This document shows positions 1-11,150 of a stretch of DNA of 64,000 bases, piece after piece. The DNA comes from Incurvaria masculella (taxonomy: Eukaryota; Arthropoda; Insecta; Lepidoptera; Incurvariidae). The stretch lies in the NCBI GenBank assembly GCA_946894095.1, contig OX335641.1, positions 6,466,501 through 6,530,500 on the forward strand. Reading direction: 5' to 3'. The translations under genes and the position numbers were made by a program. The notes beneath the pieces are model-generated. The model did not search any database and was not told where the DNA came from. It saw only the letters and a list, made by a program, of their open reading frames with translations. Numbering within the stretch: position 1 is the stretch's first letter; each line of letters begins with the position of its first letter.

Positions 1-1022
1 TTTTAACTAAGGGAATTACCTAAATATATAACAAAATGCAGAAGTTAGGTTGTATATATGCAAGTTCAAAGGAAAAGTTTTAAAAGTGCAAACAATCTTC
101 TAGGACTAGCGACAAAATAGTTTTGTCTCAAATGACTAGTTATAACATAACATCTTATCACATATTATTCATTCCGCACATTCGATACTTGGTAAATATT
201 AATTATTAATACTTTACATAATTTCTCGACCACATTTGACTATTATGTTTAGTATTGGAAATTATTTGTACACTAAATATTATGAACACCATGCATTGTA
301 AAACGAATGTTCGCTCTTAATTAGATCGAAGAACAATATTTGCACCTAATGCAATATTAGTTCCACTACAAGTTCTCATAATGCAAGAAGATAAAAAGCG
401 AATATGGCTCCTACTTTAAAGACATTTTGATAAGCTAGTTTAAAAACTATGTTTGCGTTAACTGTGCGTAGATTTTTCTTGAAATATTATAAACATGCTC
501 ACAAATTGTGTCGTATACTATACATTTTTGACAAACTAATACTTAAAATGTACGGATACACACTGTGAAGCTTACTTCTTTCCGACGCTGGTTTCGTCCG
601 ATGTAAGATTTACACGGTGTATTCGTAAAATTTAAGAATTTTGCCGAACAACAGTTAAAATCTAAATAAATGGATTTGAAAAACGTAACGAAAAAAGCAA
701 AATCTAAATAGAATTGCGAATTTTCCGAATATGTATGGTGTACAAAAGAAATAGCCACACCCGATGAGGGTTGCTACTAAACTCGAAACTGACCTTTTTG
801 TCCTAGTATATTTTAGGGACCAAAATCTTCATCCTCACTATACATTGTTGATGAATTACACAAAAATATTGATAAGGATGAAATTATTTGTCTTTTAAAA
901 TTAAAGTGGTAAATTCGATTAACTGTACAGCCTAAAGAACCCCCCTTTCGGCTGTGACTGATGATTTTGTACACCGTGTTCAAGCGAGTAGGGTGGAGTC
1001 GAGCGGCCCGTCCACCGAGCGT
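1..1022. other. 3' flank of downstream unit, no gene seen
   Basis: AT-rich sequence following (on the minus strand) the stop codon at 1,023-1,025. It probably contains the 3' UTR of the downstream unit, but I found no AATAAA on the minus strand here, so the polyadenylation site may lie outside the window or use a variant signal. The longest reading frames are short and show no family resemblance. Confidence 0.4.
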
Positions 1023-1194
1023 CTAGGCGCGCCGCGGCCTCGGCGCCGAGTGCTGCGGGTGTTGGGCGACGAACGGCTCCGGTCGCTCGACGCCGTCCTC
1101 GGTGCCGGTCAGCATCTGCAGATACTTGAAGGAGCGGGACTGCACTGGCCTCTCCCGGCCCTGCCCACTCCAGCGCGGCTGGTAATGGTACTCC
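1023..1194 (-). CDS. Terminal coding exon A of Z-disc-like scaffold gene (Enigma/ZASP-type motif)
   Basis: Minus-strand exon that opens after the acceptor CCCGTTCCAG at 1,195-1,204. Its first base completes the codon left split (phase 2, CG|G) by the donor of the 1,771-4,616 exon. It then encodes 56 residues and ends at TAG (1,023-1,025). It starts EYHYQPRWSGQ, giving another P-x-W motif, and contains QSRSFKYLQMLTGTED. From general knowledge, the Enigma/ZASP (PDLIM5/7, LDB3) proteins carry a similar SRSFRILAQxTGTE segment between PDZ and LIM domains; the similarity is my reading, not a search result. The exon is much more GC-rich than its flanks, as expected of conserved coding sequence. A second acceptor-like site at about 1,226 would give an immediate in-frame TGA, so it is not the coding choice. 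Confidence in the exon is high; in the family, moderate. Confidence 0.8.
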
Positions 1195-1770
1195 CTGGAA
1201 CGGGAGGCACGGCCTTAAGATTTCAGCTGGGGTAAAAAGGTTATGAAATCAGTCACGGCCGCACTTTCGGGATTAGCCCGACGGCACGTTATCAGATGGC
1301 GCTGCAGCCGGGTGCGCTGGCGATGAGCGTGCGTCCAGGATGGCGAAAAGGAAGCGTGCGGGCTATTTAGTCCGCATAAGAGTAACAAGATCGAGTCGCA
1401 ACTTGTCGCCGCCTCTATCTCAAGCAAGTGAAATTTTCACGATTGATAAGTCTTATAAATATGCTTTTGACAAAAGTTTGATAAAATAAACATCAGTAAA
1501 ATATTTTTAAATAAAAAAAAATCATTAGCGAAGCAGTTATTTAAACTTCGATATTCAGATCTAGTTAATATTCCAGACACCCAAAAGGAAACGACACAGA
1601 AAGTCTTCCTGGAAAGATTGAATCTCAGCGCAAGTCAAGCGAACCGTGTTGGATCGACGCCAAAGAAAATAAGGCAGACAACGTGGGTGAAGTCACGAAC
1701 CCATTTGTTACACAGATCGGCTATAAACAATGCGCCCGGTTCATCTAGAATGCGTTGTTGTTTTTCTTAC
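1195..1770 (-). other. Intron between the 2.8 kb exon and terminal exon A
   Basis: A 576-base intron with donor CG|GTAAGA at 1,770 and acceptor TTCCAG at 1,195. The part at about 1,215-1,430 is more GC-rich than the rest but shows no splice-compatible coding frame. I see nothing else in it. Confidence 0.7.
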
Positions 1771-4616
1771 CGAGGTTCGGTGGGAGCCCGGACGTGGTAG
1801 GCCGGCACTTGAGGATTGTGGTAGTGCTGCTGATTCTGCGGACCGCTCGCCGTCTGGGGAGCAGCATCGCTGTATTGCTGAGGCGTTGGCGAGAACAGTT
1901 GTGGTTGTTCCTGGGTCTCCCAGGGCAGACTGTAGCTATTCGTGCCCGAAGGAGCATACGGCGCCGGAGGCTGGTAGCTGTTAGCGTTGTATCGGTCTAC
2001 CGATACACCTCTGGTCCTTTCAAAGCCCGGAGAGTTAAGGCGAGTCTTGACAAATGCGCTCACTGGCCTCCTGTTTAGAGTATTGCTCTTAGGCCACTCT
2101 TGCGTGTTCTGATATTGCAGCGTTTCCGCGTCGAAACTCTTCTCTTTGAAAGAGCGTGGACGCAACGTTTGGCTCCAGGTCGGCTGGGGAGTATATGGGG
2201 TGGAAGGAGTCTTGGGATAGTTTGATTCATCTTGCCATGGTGGTTGAACAGAGGTCGTCTCTTCGATCTTGGTGGTCTTTTCGGTAAACTCACGCAACTC
2301 TTTGCGCCACGGTTGTTCAACTTCTTCTGTTGGTTCCGGATTGTCATAATAATATTGAGGGGAAGCATCCCATTGAGGTTGAACTTTTGTTTCCGCGGGG
2401 ATGAACGTAGATTCTGGTACAGATATGTAACGTCTTTCGTATTCACTGTAGTAAGTCTTGCGTCCTGGGATTTGTTTGGGAGTAGGAGTGCCTTGTTTGA
2501 CAAATGATGCATTTGGTGCTGGTGGCTGGTAAGATACAGGTTTGGTACTATAGTTTGGTTGTTGAGGTGAAGGCGTCCACGCAGGTGGTACGTTCGTATT
2601 GGAGACAGGCGCAGATGTTGGTGCTTGGTAAAATTGTGGTGTGGACTCCTGGTAGATTCCACTCTTTTCACTCTCCCATGGGGGAGGAACGTACCCTGAA
2701 GAATATTGATGCGGCCCAGTTGATTGTTGGGTATAACTTTCAGTGGTTTTCTTATTACTCATAAAAGAGTACTGGTTTGATTGCGTATTTATGCTGGGAA
2801 GGCGATCAAGATTGTTTAAATTACTAGATCCCCAAGAACTAGGTTTTGGAGTGTAGCTTTGGTTTTCTGGAGCTTGATAGGTATTCGCAGGCCGTGGTGA
2901 GTCGTATGGAAGGTTTTCGGTATAAGACGGCTGCTGATGTTGCTGTGTATTTGGCGTCGTCGGTTGCACGTTATTGTAAATTGCGTTTGGTTGCTGCTGC
3001 TGTGGCGGAGTTTGATACCACTGTGAGTTGCTGATGGAGCTGGGCTTAACATTACTGACGTTCACTACCTCCGATTGTGGTTCTTGGTTATACTGGTCTT
3101 TAGTCACAGATTCGTAGCTTTGGTTAGATTGATAATTATAAGTATTCTGATAGCTTTCCGGAGGGGCTACTTGGCGTTCTATGCTCAATCTATCCAGCAA
3201 TAAACTGTGCCTCCTCTCTGGTTTTTGTTCTGGAGAATAGGTTGGTGTATATGGCTTGGCTGGCAGAGGAGAACTAGACAGCTTTTCTCTTGTGGGTGGA
3301 GCGAAATAGGTTCTCACGGTAGGCACTCCATGTTGTGTTAGCTGCTCGTATGTGTTGTCCAATGATTTTACAGTTTTATTAACGGTCACAATGTTTTCAA
3401 CGCGATGCAGTTCAGTCTGAGTACTAACAGGTCTACCGTATGAATTATCTGATACACTCGAAGTAATCTCTGTACTTTCCTTTTTTGTGGTTGTGTGCAC
3501 TTCAGGTACGGCTGCTGATGTAATGGTTTCTGTTTTGGTTTCGGAAGTTTCTGTTTTAGTGTGAATATTTTCTTGTGAAGAAGTTTTTTCATCTTCTGTA
3601 GTTTTAATTGGTTCTTGCTCTTGTGTTATTCGCTCCTCTGATTTATCTTTAACCACTTTTGGTTCAACAATTGTTTGTTCAGTCTTTTCAGTTTCTTCTT
3701 CAGTAGTATGCTCACTTTTCTTCTCTGTTTCTTTTACTTCAACTTCTTCTTCAATTTCTTCCTCCTCTTCTTGTGGTTCGCCTTCATCTTCACCCTCAGA
3801 CGTACGTGTAACATCATCAATATGTTCAGATTTTTGTTTTTCTTCTAATACTTCAACTACTTCTTCTTCTTCCTCTTCTTCAACATCTTCCTCTTCTGAC
3901 TCTTCAACTTCTTTCTTAGGGGGATCTTGTTTTTCTACTGGTGTAGGTTTATCTGGTACAGCTACTTCTTCTTCTTCTTCAGATTCCTCTTCTTCTTCAG
4001 CTTCTTCTTCACTTGGAGTAGCTTCTCTAACAGCTTTTTTGACCTCTTCAGTTTTGGTCTCCACCTTAGTCTCAGATGTAGAAATTGTTTTTTTGGATTC
4101 AGGGACGGTCTCCGTTTTAGTCTCAACTTTAGTTTCAGTGGTGGAAATGGTTTTTTTCGACTCCGGCTTTGCCTCAGTTCTACTATCTTCTTTTGTTTCA
4201 GTAGTCACGACCGTTTTCTTCGTTTCGGTTTTCACACTAACTTCCGCCTCCTTGCTAAGTCCATTTTGCATCACAGCTGGTTTTTTAGACACCTCTTTGG
4301 TGACTTGTTCCTCTTCCTCTTCCACTTCCTCTTCTTCGCTTTCTTCTTCAACCACCGCTTTAGCTTCTTCTGGAGAAAGAATCCTCGTTTCTTTTTGAAC
4401 TTTAGAATCTTCTATTTTTCCATTAATTATTGTATTGGTGGTTGTGGTTTTGGTTTCTTCTACTGTACCGTCGGGCAAAATCTTTCTCTCGATTTCTACT
4501 GATGTTGAAATAGTTTTCTTAGGTTTAGTTATTTTTATTGTAGCTTCGACTTCCACTTCGTCGTCACTTGATTGTGTTTTCTTTTTAGACTTGACTTTCT
4601 TATCGTCAGTGTTGCT
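1771..4616 (-). CDS. Large internal coding exon, acidic plus P/Q-rich scaffold
   Basis: A 2,846-base exon giving 948 codons plus two bases. The acceptor is CTGTTTCAG at 4,617-4,625, phase 0, so the in-frame ATG just upstream is intronic; the donor is CCTCG|GTAAGA at 1,770, phase 2. The protein begins SNTDDKKVKSKKK. It then has a Thr/Lys/Glu region with three tandem units of about 21 residues (KKTIST-ETKVETKTE type, roughly 4,045-4,225) and long Glu runs (about 3,700-4,000 and 4,300-4,350). The second half is Pro/Gln/Tyr/Ser-rich with repeated tryptophan motifs: PPPWE, PPAWT, QPQWD, EQPWR, QPPWQ, QPTW and LPWE. Near 2,070-2,105 it has EWPKSNTLNRRPVSAFVK, which matches PWRSNTLNR and PAFVK in the upstream unit. 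No globular domain is visible. Most likely a disordered cytoskeletal or sarcomeric scaffold; function is inferred. The frame is uninterrupted, which argues for a live gene. Confidence 0.9.
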
Positions 4617-5100
4617 CTGAAACAGGAAAATAACCATATCTTACTTAATATTGTAATATCTATATGTATAGATACAAATACATATATTTATAGAATGTAT
4701 TATAGACACTATTTTTATAATTTGAGGCAAAGTAGTGCAGTTACAATAAAAAAATCATCTGAATGTATAAAATAGTACATAGATTTATGTAAAAAAATGA
4801 AATTACTTAAAACCGCTTTTCCTCAATTATGATGTGGTAGGGTTCAAATTCAAATTCAAATTCAAATTCAAATTCGGGGATGTGGTGGCATGGACGGGAC
4901 GCTAGATGGGATGTAATGGATCCATTACTGGTTATTTAATATAGTTTTAGCTATGAGTGTGTATCGATCCTACAAATACTTTCAATTATTCTTCTATATT
5001 ATCTAGAATCAAAATTTCTAAGAATATAAAAAAAACCTTTTAATTAATTCGGAGTGGAGCTAAGAACCATAAACAATATACATATATCCCATCAAACAAC
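4617..5100 (-). other. Intron with a TTCAAA microsatellite
   Basis: A 484-base intron between the donor at 5,100 and the acceptor at 4,617. It holds a TTCAAA hexanucleotide microsatellite of about five and a half units at 4,843-4,875, directly followed by a G-rich stretch. No coding frame is seen. Confidence 0.7.
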
Positions 5101-5733
5101 CTGTAATATTTCTGATGGCATTTTTAGGCAAGGTTCGAGGATGATTCTCGGAGTCGTCGTTTCAATGTGTTCGGTGCCATTGCTCCATATGTGTTCGGGC
5201 TTTGGCGCCGCGTACGCAGACACCTGTTGCGCCGGCTGAAGTTCCGGGGGTGAGGCCACCTGTGGTGGGTACCCGAATCCGAGCTTCGTCGTCGCTAACG
5301 GGGATAGTTCCGCGCTGCTTCTCCTCGGCACCGGCGGTAGGCTCGTCAGGAAATTGTCCTTCGCTATGTCCGTCGAGGGGGGCACGTACGAATAGGGCGG
5401 GGGCGTGCGATCAACCGAGCCATCCCGAGGCTGCTGAGGAGTGCTTCGAGTTCGCAGCAGGACCTTAGGGTTCGCTGGCAGTTGAAAGGCGGGAAACACT
5501 TGCACCGGGAGGTTGTTGTAGTGCGCGGACTGCGGGAACGCCGGAGGAGGCCCAGTCGGGGACTGCACCACCGGAGATGTCGACTCCTGCACCCCTGGGC
5601 TCATCGCGTTCCTCATCAGCCTCCTCGCCATGCGCTCCGACTTGATCTCGGAGAGGTCGAGCCCCCCGGGCGTGTATGTAAAGGGCTTGCGTTCCCTACC
5701 CATCGCGTTGTGGATTGCTGCCGGTGGATTCAT
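5101..5733 (-). CDS. Alternative first coding exon of the downstream unit (KPFTYTPGGLDLS motif)
   Basis: This exon is entered through the acceptor TTTATTGCAG at 5,740-5,749, has six untranslated bases, and starts MNPPAAIHNAM at 5,733. It encodes 211 residues and ends at donor TTACAG|GTTGTT (5,100), phase 0, exactly matching the phase-0 acceptor at 4,617. Residues 16-28 are KPFTYTPGGLDLS, followed by MARRL at 35-39; the 52,345-54,458 exon has the same motif at its start. The rest is Pro/Ser-rich and disordered. Spliced to 1,771-4,616 and 1,023-1,194 it would give a protein of about 1,216 residues. The open frame runs only two codons past the donor. I do not recognise the family by name; a Drosophila CG1674-like muscle protein is a possibility I cannot confirm from the sequence. 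Confidence 0.82.
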
Positions 5734-5946
5734 GATTTACTGCAATAAATACAACAAGCAATAAAGAAAACGAAGCATAAACTTTGAAAGAAAATAGCCG
5801 GTTGTAACGGTTGGCTTATTAAGCTGTTATGTTCGAACGCATCTCAAAATGAAAAACAAATATACAAAAACAATCCGGGAGCATGAACAGTTACAGACTC
5901 ATTGGCAATTTGACAGAATCCCACGAAATATACTGGGAATACTTAC

Positions 5947-6062
5947 GTGCGTAACGTTGATATTAAAATATATTTGCTTCGGGACTCGATCCGATTCTGA
6001 ACCACTCAATTCATTAAAAACGATACCACATTAACTTAAACTTCACAAGAACATCCGCAACT
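5947..6062 (-). promoter_or_regulatory. Candidate promoter start and 5' UTR exon for the 5.7 kb first exon
   Basis: On the minus strand an arthropod-like initiator TCAGTT (A at 6,062) is followed 116 bases later by an excellent donor GCAC|GTAAGTATT (5,946). The next acceptor, TTTATTGCAG, lies only 207 bases on and opens the coding exon starting MNPPAA. A TATA-like CTATATTTA lies about 80 bases upstream (6,135-6,145), too far to act on this initiator, so it may mark a second start. The exon is untranslated. The splice pairing is inferred. Confidence 0.45.
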
Positions 6063-7503
6063 GACACATCGCAAAGAGTAGCAAAACTTATTTGAAAGAT
6101 AAGAGAAATTCGAAATAATTCTTATCGCGTCGCCTAAATATAGAGCAGACGGTCATTTCATTTGGATTTAGAAATAAATGTTGTGGAGAGTTGGAAGATG
6201 TATGGACGAGCGAGCCCGGCTCGCGGCGTGCGGCCGCCTACTGCCGCGTCGCCGCCGCCGCGAACCAACGCGCCACGCCATGTATTTCCGTCCACGACCT
6301 CAATAACGGGCGCCGTGTCTTCAATTTGTCTTGAGCAAATCGTCACAACAAACTCACACGCTTCTTCCGACAGGATCGCAATTATCTATGTGCACCGGCA
6401 TTTAGCACCGGTGCAGCCAACGACCTGCATCTCTTGAATTAGAAAGATCCCTTCCCGTTATCGTTTCCGCCGCTGCGGAAGCGAGAGATTTAGGGCGTCG
6501 GTCGCAGAACTCAGGAAGCGTCGGTTGGGTAAATATAAACGGAAAGTATTAGGCAAGAAATATGAAATCGATAAAACGACTTATCTTTACGGATTATGAG
6601 CGTAAACTTACTTATTTCGCTTGACGTTTCCAACAATGATGCGGATATCGTCAGGATTCCCGACTCGAGCTGGAGGACTTTTGACACGTCAGCCAGTCGG
6701 AAATGTACATTGGGATCCACCCTTTAAAAATTGCTTGATTTTACTCAATGTACGTTTCCCGACATTGACAAGCCACTTCACAAACGAACGTTTCATGGTT
6801 ATCATTTATTGTCACAGGATAAATAATTTTCACTATTGTTTTATGTTCACGCAGATATTTGATATTGAATTGATTGATTGATTAAAAATTCTTTAATACG
6901 CCACAAAAAACAATTTACAAAAGAAAGTATAGTGCAATAACAACATATGTAAGTGGGGCGTAAAGGAACATCTGTGTTGTAAAACATATTAAATTGTGTT
7001 TTGTTTCACAGTAAGGGAAGATCTAATCATGACAAAATTATGATGTGAATCTTAGATGAAAAAGGATGTGAATAGATAGGTTAACCTTTCCGAAATAAGT
7101 AATAAATAAGAACTAAAGAATAAATGAAGACTAGGCTGTAAAGTTCGTGGTCAAGTAAAATGAAGCGTGGCGACGGAGCGTCGTCGTGACATTTTTGTTT
7201 GGCTGGAAATAAATGACTTCCTGGGAAACGAACGTTTCGGTAATGGTGACGACACGTTGAAAAAATAAATAAGACTAAAACACGGAAAACCAGTGCAGAA
7301 TATTATGTAGTTATATAATGAGTAGCAATAAGTTTCGGGACATTTAGTTAAAGCTCTTGCAATTAATTATTCTAAAAACAAACCGAATTAACCAATGCAT
7401 GAAAAGTGGAGTTAAACAAAATACATTTTAAAAAAATAGACAAAAACGTCTAAATCTAATATATCTAATAATAATTATAATATAAATATTATAAAGGGGA
7501 AAA
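6063..7503. other. Upstream region with GC-rich patch, no coding gene seen
   Basis: This stretch holds a GC-rich patch at about 6,205-6,320 (many GCC/CGC steps) in otherwise AT-rich DNA, consistent with a promoter or 5' UTR of the minus-strand gene. A strong minus-strand donor AAATAA|GTAAGTTTAC lies at about 6,606-6,612 and could end another noncoding first exon. Beyond 6,900 it is AT-rich without recognisable features. Confidence 0.3.
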
Positions 7504-8776
7504 TCTATAATATAAAAATGAATCGCAAAATGTGTTGGTAAGCGCATAACTCAACAACGCCTGGACCAATTTGGCCAAATCTTTTTTTAAAATGTTCGTT
7601 GAAGTTCAAGGATGGTTTTTACGAAGAGAAAAATTAGAATTATTGCTGGAAAAACCCTAAAAATAGCCCTTTTCTTTTTCCCATACAAATGATTTGTAAC
7701 TAAAACGTAGTCAATTTGAGCTTTATTGCTATGGTATAAAGTTCATATTAAATTACAAGCACTCACAGTTGTCTAAGTAATGTAGGTGTGTTCCTAACGT
7801 CAAAGATCATATCTATCAAAACAATGTGCGTGTGTGCGTTGGAGCACAGAATACATAGTTGGAGGAGTTTAATGTCGCGTTCCGAAACTCGCGTTTCTTT
7901 TGTATTAGTTTCGGCACGCGAGATAAACTGCATCAGTTTCCACGTCATTACATCAGTCAACCAAAAATCGCGTTACCAACAGTGTTTTATTATTTTTAAT
8001 ATCCAAATTTTCTAATCTACTGAGTTTGCTTTTGTCAACTGATACACGAAACAAATTCGTATATCGTGTTTTGTGCAGAGTGTTTAGTTAGTTAGTGTTT
8101 GTTTAGTTCGTGATTAGGCGGGCGGTCCGACGGGGGCGGGTGCGGGGAGGGGGGGGGGCGGGTACGGCTTGGTATTTCCCGCAACTTTAGGACTACTTGG
8201 CAAAATCCTTGAGAACCAATTACTCGATTTAGATGCGGATTGTATCTACGTCTAGCCTGATTCTACTCAAAACTTATAGGCTACATAATATAACGCTTCA
8301 TTACCTGAAGGGTGAGTAGTGAGTGTTAAATTCTTATAACTTGCGAACCACTAACCCGATTTATGTGCGTATTTTATCAATGTATATGATCTCTGGGAGC
8401 TGTCAGGTTCGAGATGGGTTACTGTTTTCGATGTTGAGGCTGGCTGTGGGTTGGAGTCCACGCAAAACTTACCTACATTACACGTTACTTACTTACTAGG
8501 TAAACAATGTTGCAGTGCAAGTGCAGAAAGGTTCTGGCGGCAAATGCTTTTTTTTTAAATAGCCACCAAATGTCAACGAAGCTCTAAATGGGAATTATTG
8601 GATGTTTCTCATTAAATCATGCTATTTCATCTCGAACGATCTTGATTAAATTTGGTAGATGGATACATTGTCCTGGACCAGTTTGACCCTATTTTGGATC
8701 AGCCATGTCGGATACTTTTTATCCATGAAATAATTTAGCCGACGCTAACCCGAGCGGAGCCGGGTACCGCAGCTAG
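7504..8776 (+). mobile_element. Helitron-like non-autonomous element, copy 1
   Basis: The 3' end is CTAG (8,773-8,776) followed by T, preceded by a short hairpin (ACCCG...CGGGT), as in Helitrons. The 5' end is taken at TCTATAATATAAAAATG after an A. About 590 bases at the 3' side (8,186-8,776) repeat almost verbatim in the copy at 9,772-10,672. It contains an internal G run at 8,149-8,158. No Rep/helicase coding is seen. The 5' boundary is less certain and the middle (7,700-8,100) may be an insertion. Confidence 0.55.
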
Positions 8777-8789
8777 TTTGTAATAAAGG

Positions 8790-9120
8790 ATGGATGGATG
8801 GATGTTTGTTACTCTTTCACGTAAAAACTACTGAATGGATTTTAATGAAACTTTACAATAATATAGCTTATACATCAGAATAAGACATAGGCTACAATTT
8901 ATAAAGATATTGTGCCCATGGGCTTTCGAACTTTCACGGGGCTGCGAAAACGATGCCGGTAGCGCTACTTCACACCAGGGGGAGCGGGGCCCGGGGCGGC
9001 GCGGGAGCGGCGGCGGGGGCGGGGCGGACGTTGCGACGCGCGGCGGGTGAGGGGGGGGGGGACGTGAGGGCAGAAGACGTCATGCCGGTTGTGTCCGTTG
9101 GAGAATTTTCAAGGCACTAG
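8790..9120 (+). mobile_element. Helitron-like 5' fragment with GC-rich core
   Basis: It begins with ATGGATGTTTGTTACTCTTTC and continues with the CTACTGAATGGATTTTAATGAAAC type text typical of lepidopteran Helitron-like repeats. It then runs into a very GC-rich core (8,950-9,070) with an 11-base G run at 9,051-9,061. No CTAG end is visible, so it is a truncated copy. Confidence 0.4.
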
Positions 9121-9144
9121 CGATTTGTTAAAAACTCATTGTTT

Positions 9145-9523
9145 GAGCGCTCGTAGCCTAGTGGCGCGGGGACTGGCCTAGCGTACCAGAGGCCCGGGTT
9201 CAATACCAACTTGCACCACTGTCTTTCTCTTTCAGAGTTCGATAAGTGCATTTCGTGCATTTCGTCACGAATGCGAGCTGCTCCATGTGGTAGGGTTTAA
9301 GCCCGCCCGGGTTGGTACCATCGCATTGGATGAAAATATGGTCGAAGCGGCAATGAAAAAAATGTCCGTGTTTTCCATCCAGTTCAATGTAGCCGTGCTC
9401 ATAAAGGGAAGGTCCTGGCATGGCACCTAATTCCTTCGGGAATGTGGTGTATTGGGCTAATATCATAACGGTAGTTGTGTGGTATTAGCCATTCATGTCA
9501 GGTCGCATAAAAAAAAAAAAAAA
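9145..9523 (+). mobile_element. SINE family 1, full-length copy
   Basis: A tRNA-derived head (GCCTAGTGGCGCGGGGACTGG as A-box-like, GGGTTCAATACC as B-box-like) is followed by a roughly 300-base body and an A-rich tail (9,509-9,523). At least twenty partial or full copies occur in this window on both strands. Its last 107 bases before the tail differ from those at 54,660-54,775 by a single base, suggesting recent activity. Confidence 0.75.
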
Positions 9524-9771
9524 CTTAAAGTAATATAGGCCCAAGGATAGTTATTGGCAGGTTTTTTTTTGTTAGGAGTTACACGTACAAAAATATACTT
9601 ATTTTTTATTTTAATTATATAGATAGGTTACTTACCTGTTAATTATAAAGAATTACTTCGTTTTTATTTAAATTATTAAAGGTTGTAGGTAGGTAAGTAA
9701 TTGGTCCTTTTTTGGTTATTTTGGTTCATTTATAATAATGTGAATAACATAACAGCAATGATAATATAAAA

Positions 9772-10672
9772 TCTATACTAATAATAAATCTGTAAGGGTT
9801 ATTCATGGAGTAAGTTGATTTGTTTTATAAGATATTTGGTTTGTAGACTTTATTTATGATACTGAAACTAAATTGACGATTTTTAGAAATCATTTCTGCA
9901 TGTATGTATGTATGTTCCTCCATAACTATTTAACTGATTATTTGCATGAGATGAAACTTAGTGCACGTACATTTGACTACCCGTGAATTAGGATAGGCTA
10001 AATAGAATTCAGTTCCGCTTGCGCTAAGATGTGGCTGTCATACAAACTGCAATGCTATGCACGGCTCGGCGGGAGGGCGGCAGCTGAAGGGGGGGGGGCT
10101 CGCTTACTTTTACTAATCGTACTGAAGTACGACAACTTTAGGACTACTTGGCAAAATCCTTCAGAACAAATTACTCGATTTAGATGCGGATTGTATCTAC
10201 GTCTGGCCTGATTCTACTCAAAACTTATAGGCTACATAATATAACGCTTCATTACCAGAAGGGTGAGTAGTGAGTGTTAAATTCTTAAAACTTGCCAACC
10301 ACTTACCCGATTTATGTGCGTATTTTATCAATGTCTCTCTGGGAGCAGTCAGGTTCGAGATGGGGATGTTGAGGCTAGCTATGGGTTGGAGTCCACGCAA
10401 AACTTACCTACGTTACACGTTACTTACTTACTAGGTAAGCAATGTTACAGTGCAAGCCACCAAATGTCAACGAAGCTCTAAAAGGGAATTATTGGATGTT
10501 TCTCATTAAATCATGCTATTTCATCTCGACCGATCTTGATTAAATTTGGTAGATGGATACATTGTCCTGGACCAGTTTGACCCTATTTTGGATCAGTCAT
10601 GTGGGCTACTTCTCATATCCATGAAATAATTTAGCCGACACTAAACCGAGCTAAGCCGGGTACCGCACCTAG
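9772..10672 (+). mobile_element. Helitron-like non-autonomous element, copy 2
   Basis: It starts TCTATACTAATAATA after an A and ends CTAG (10,669-10,672) before a T, the textbook Helitron boundary arrangement without target duplication. The 3' 540 bases match copy 1 (8,186-8,776) with few differences; the extra AAGTGCAGAAAGG stretch of copy 1 is missing here. An internal G run lies at 10,089-10,098. It has no coding capacity. Confidence 0.65.
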
Positions 10673-10796
10673 TATGTATATATAACTAACATAAAACGCG
10701 AACACAGATATTATATTAGCTCCGACTATACTTCTATAGAAAATAAAGGAAGGCAGTAGTTCTATAAAGAACACCGAAGAAACGTTAATGTTTTTA

Positions 10797-11150
10797 TGTA
10801 TCTGGACACAAATGACATATCACACCCACCGTCTTCTTATTAGCCCAACACACCGCATTTCCGTAGTAATTAGGCGCTATGCCAGGATGTTCCCTATATG
10901 AACTGGATGGAAAACACAGACAACTCCGCTTCGACCAACCTTTTAACCGATTCGATTTTACCAATCCGGGCGAGCTTAACCCTAACACCTAGTAGGGGAA
11001 GGGGACCCATCGTTTTACATGGATTCCGAACAGGTCGCATTCGTGACAATATGAACTTATCCAACTTAGAAAGATAAATAAAGTGGTGCATGAACATGGT
11101 GAGGATTGAACCCTCTTAGGAAAGCAAAGCCCCACGCCCCTGAGACAAGA
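10797..11150 (-). mobile_element. SINE family 1, near full-length copy
   Basis: The reverse complement of the family body, from its 3' side (TTATTAGCCCAACACACC) through GGATGGAAAACACAGAC to a B-box-like GGATTGAACCC near 11,105 and a head-like segment near 11,140. It has diverged from the 9,145 copy by many substitutions, so it is older. Confidence 0.65.

Noticed and set aside
1205..1230. Alternative acceptor TTTTTACCCCAG before terminal exon A
   Set aside because: Using it in phase 2 gives an immediate in-frame TGA, whereas the acceptor at 1,195 gives 56 codons with a recognisable motif.
3927..4620. Long plus-strand reading frames (191, 119 and 61 codons) rich in Ser, Phe and Val
   Set aside because: They are antisense shadows of the Glu/Lys/Thr-rich minus-strand exon, whose codons read as Ser/Phe/Leu on the other strand. 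The minus frame has splice sites and a homologous partner.
9200..9466. 88-codon minus-strand frame with a similar 60-codon frame at 14,245-14,427
   Set aside because: Both lie within copies of the same SINE, so the similarity reflects repeat identity, not a protein family.
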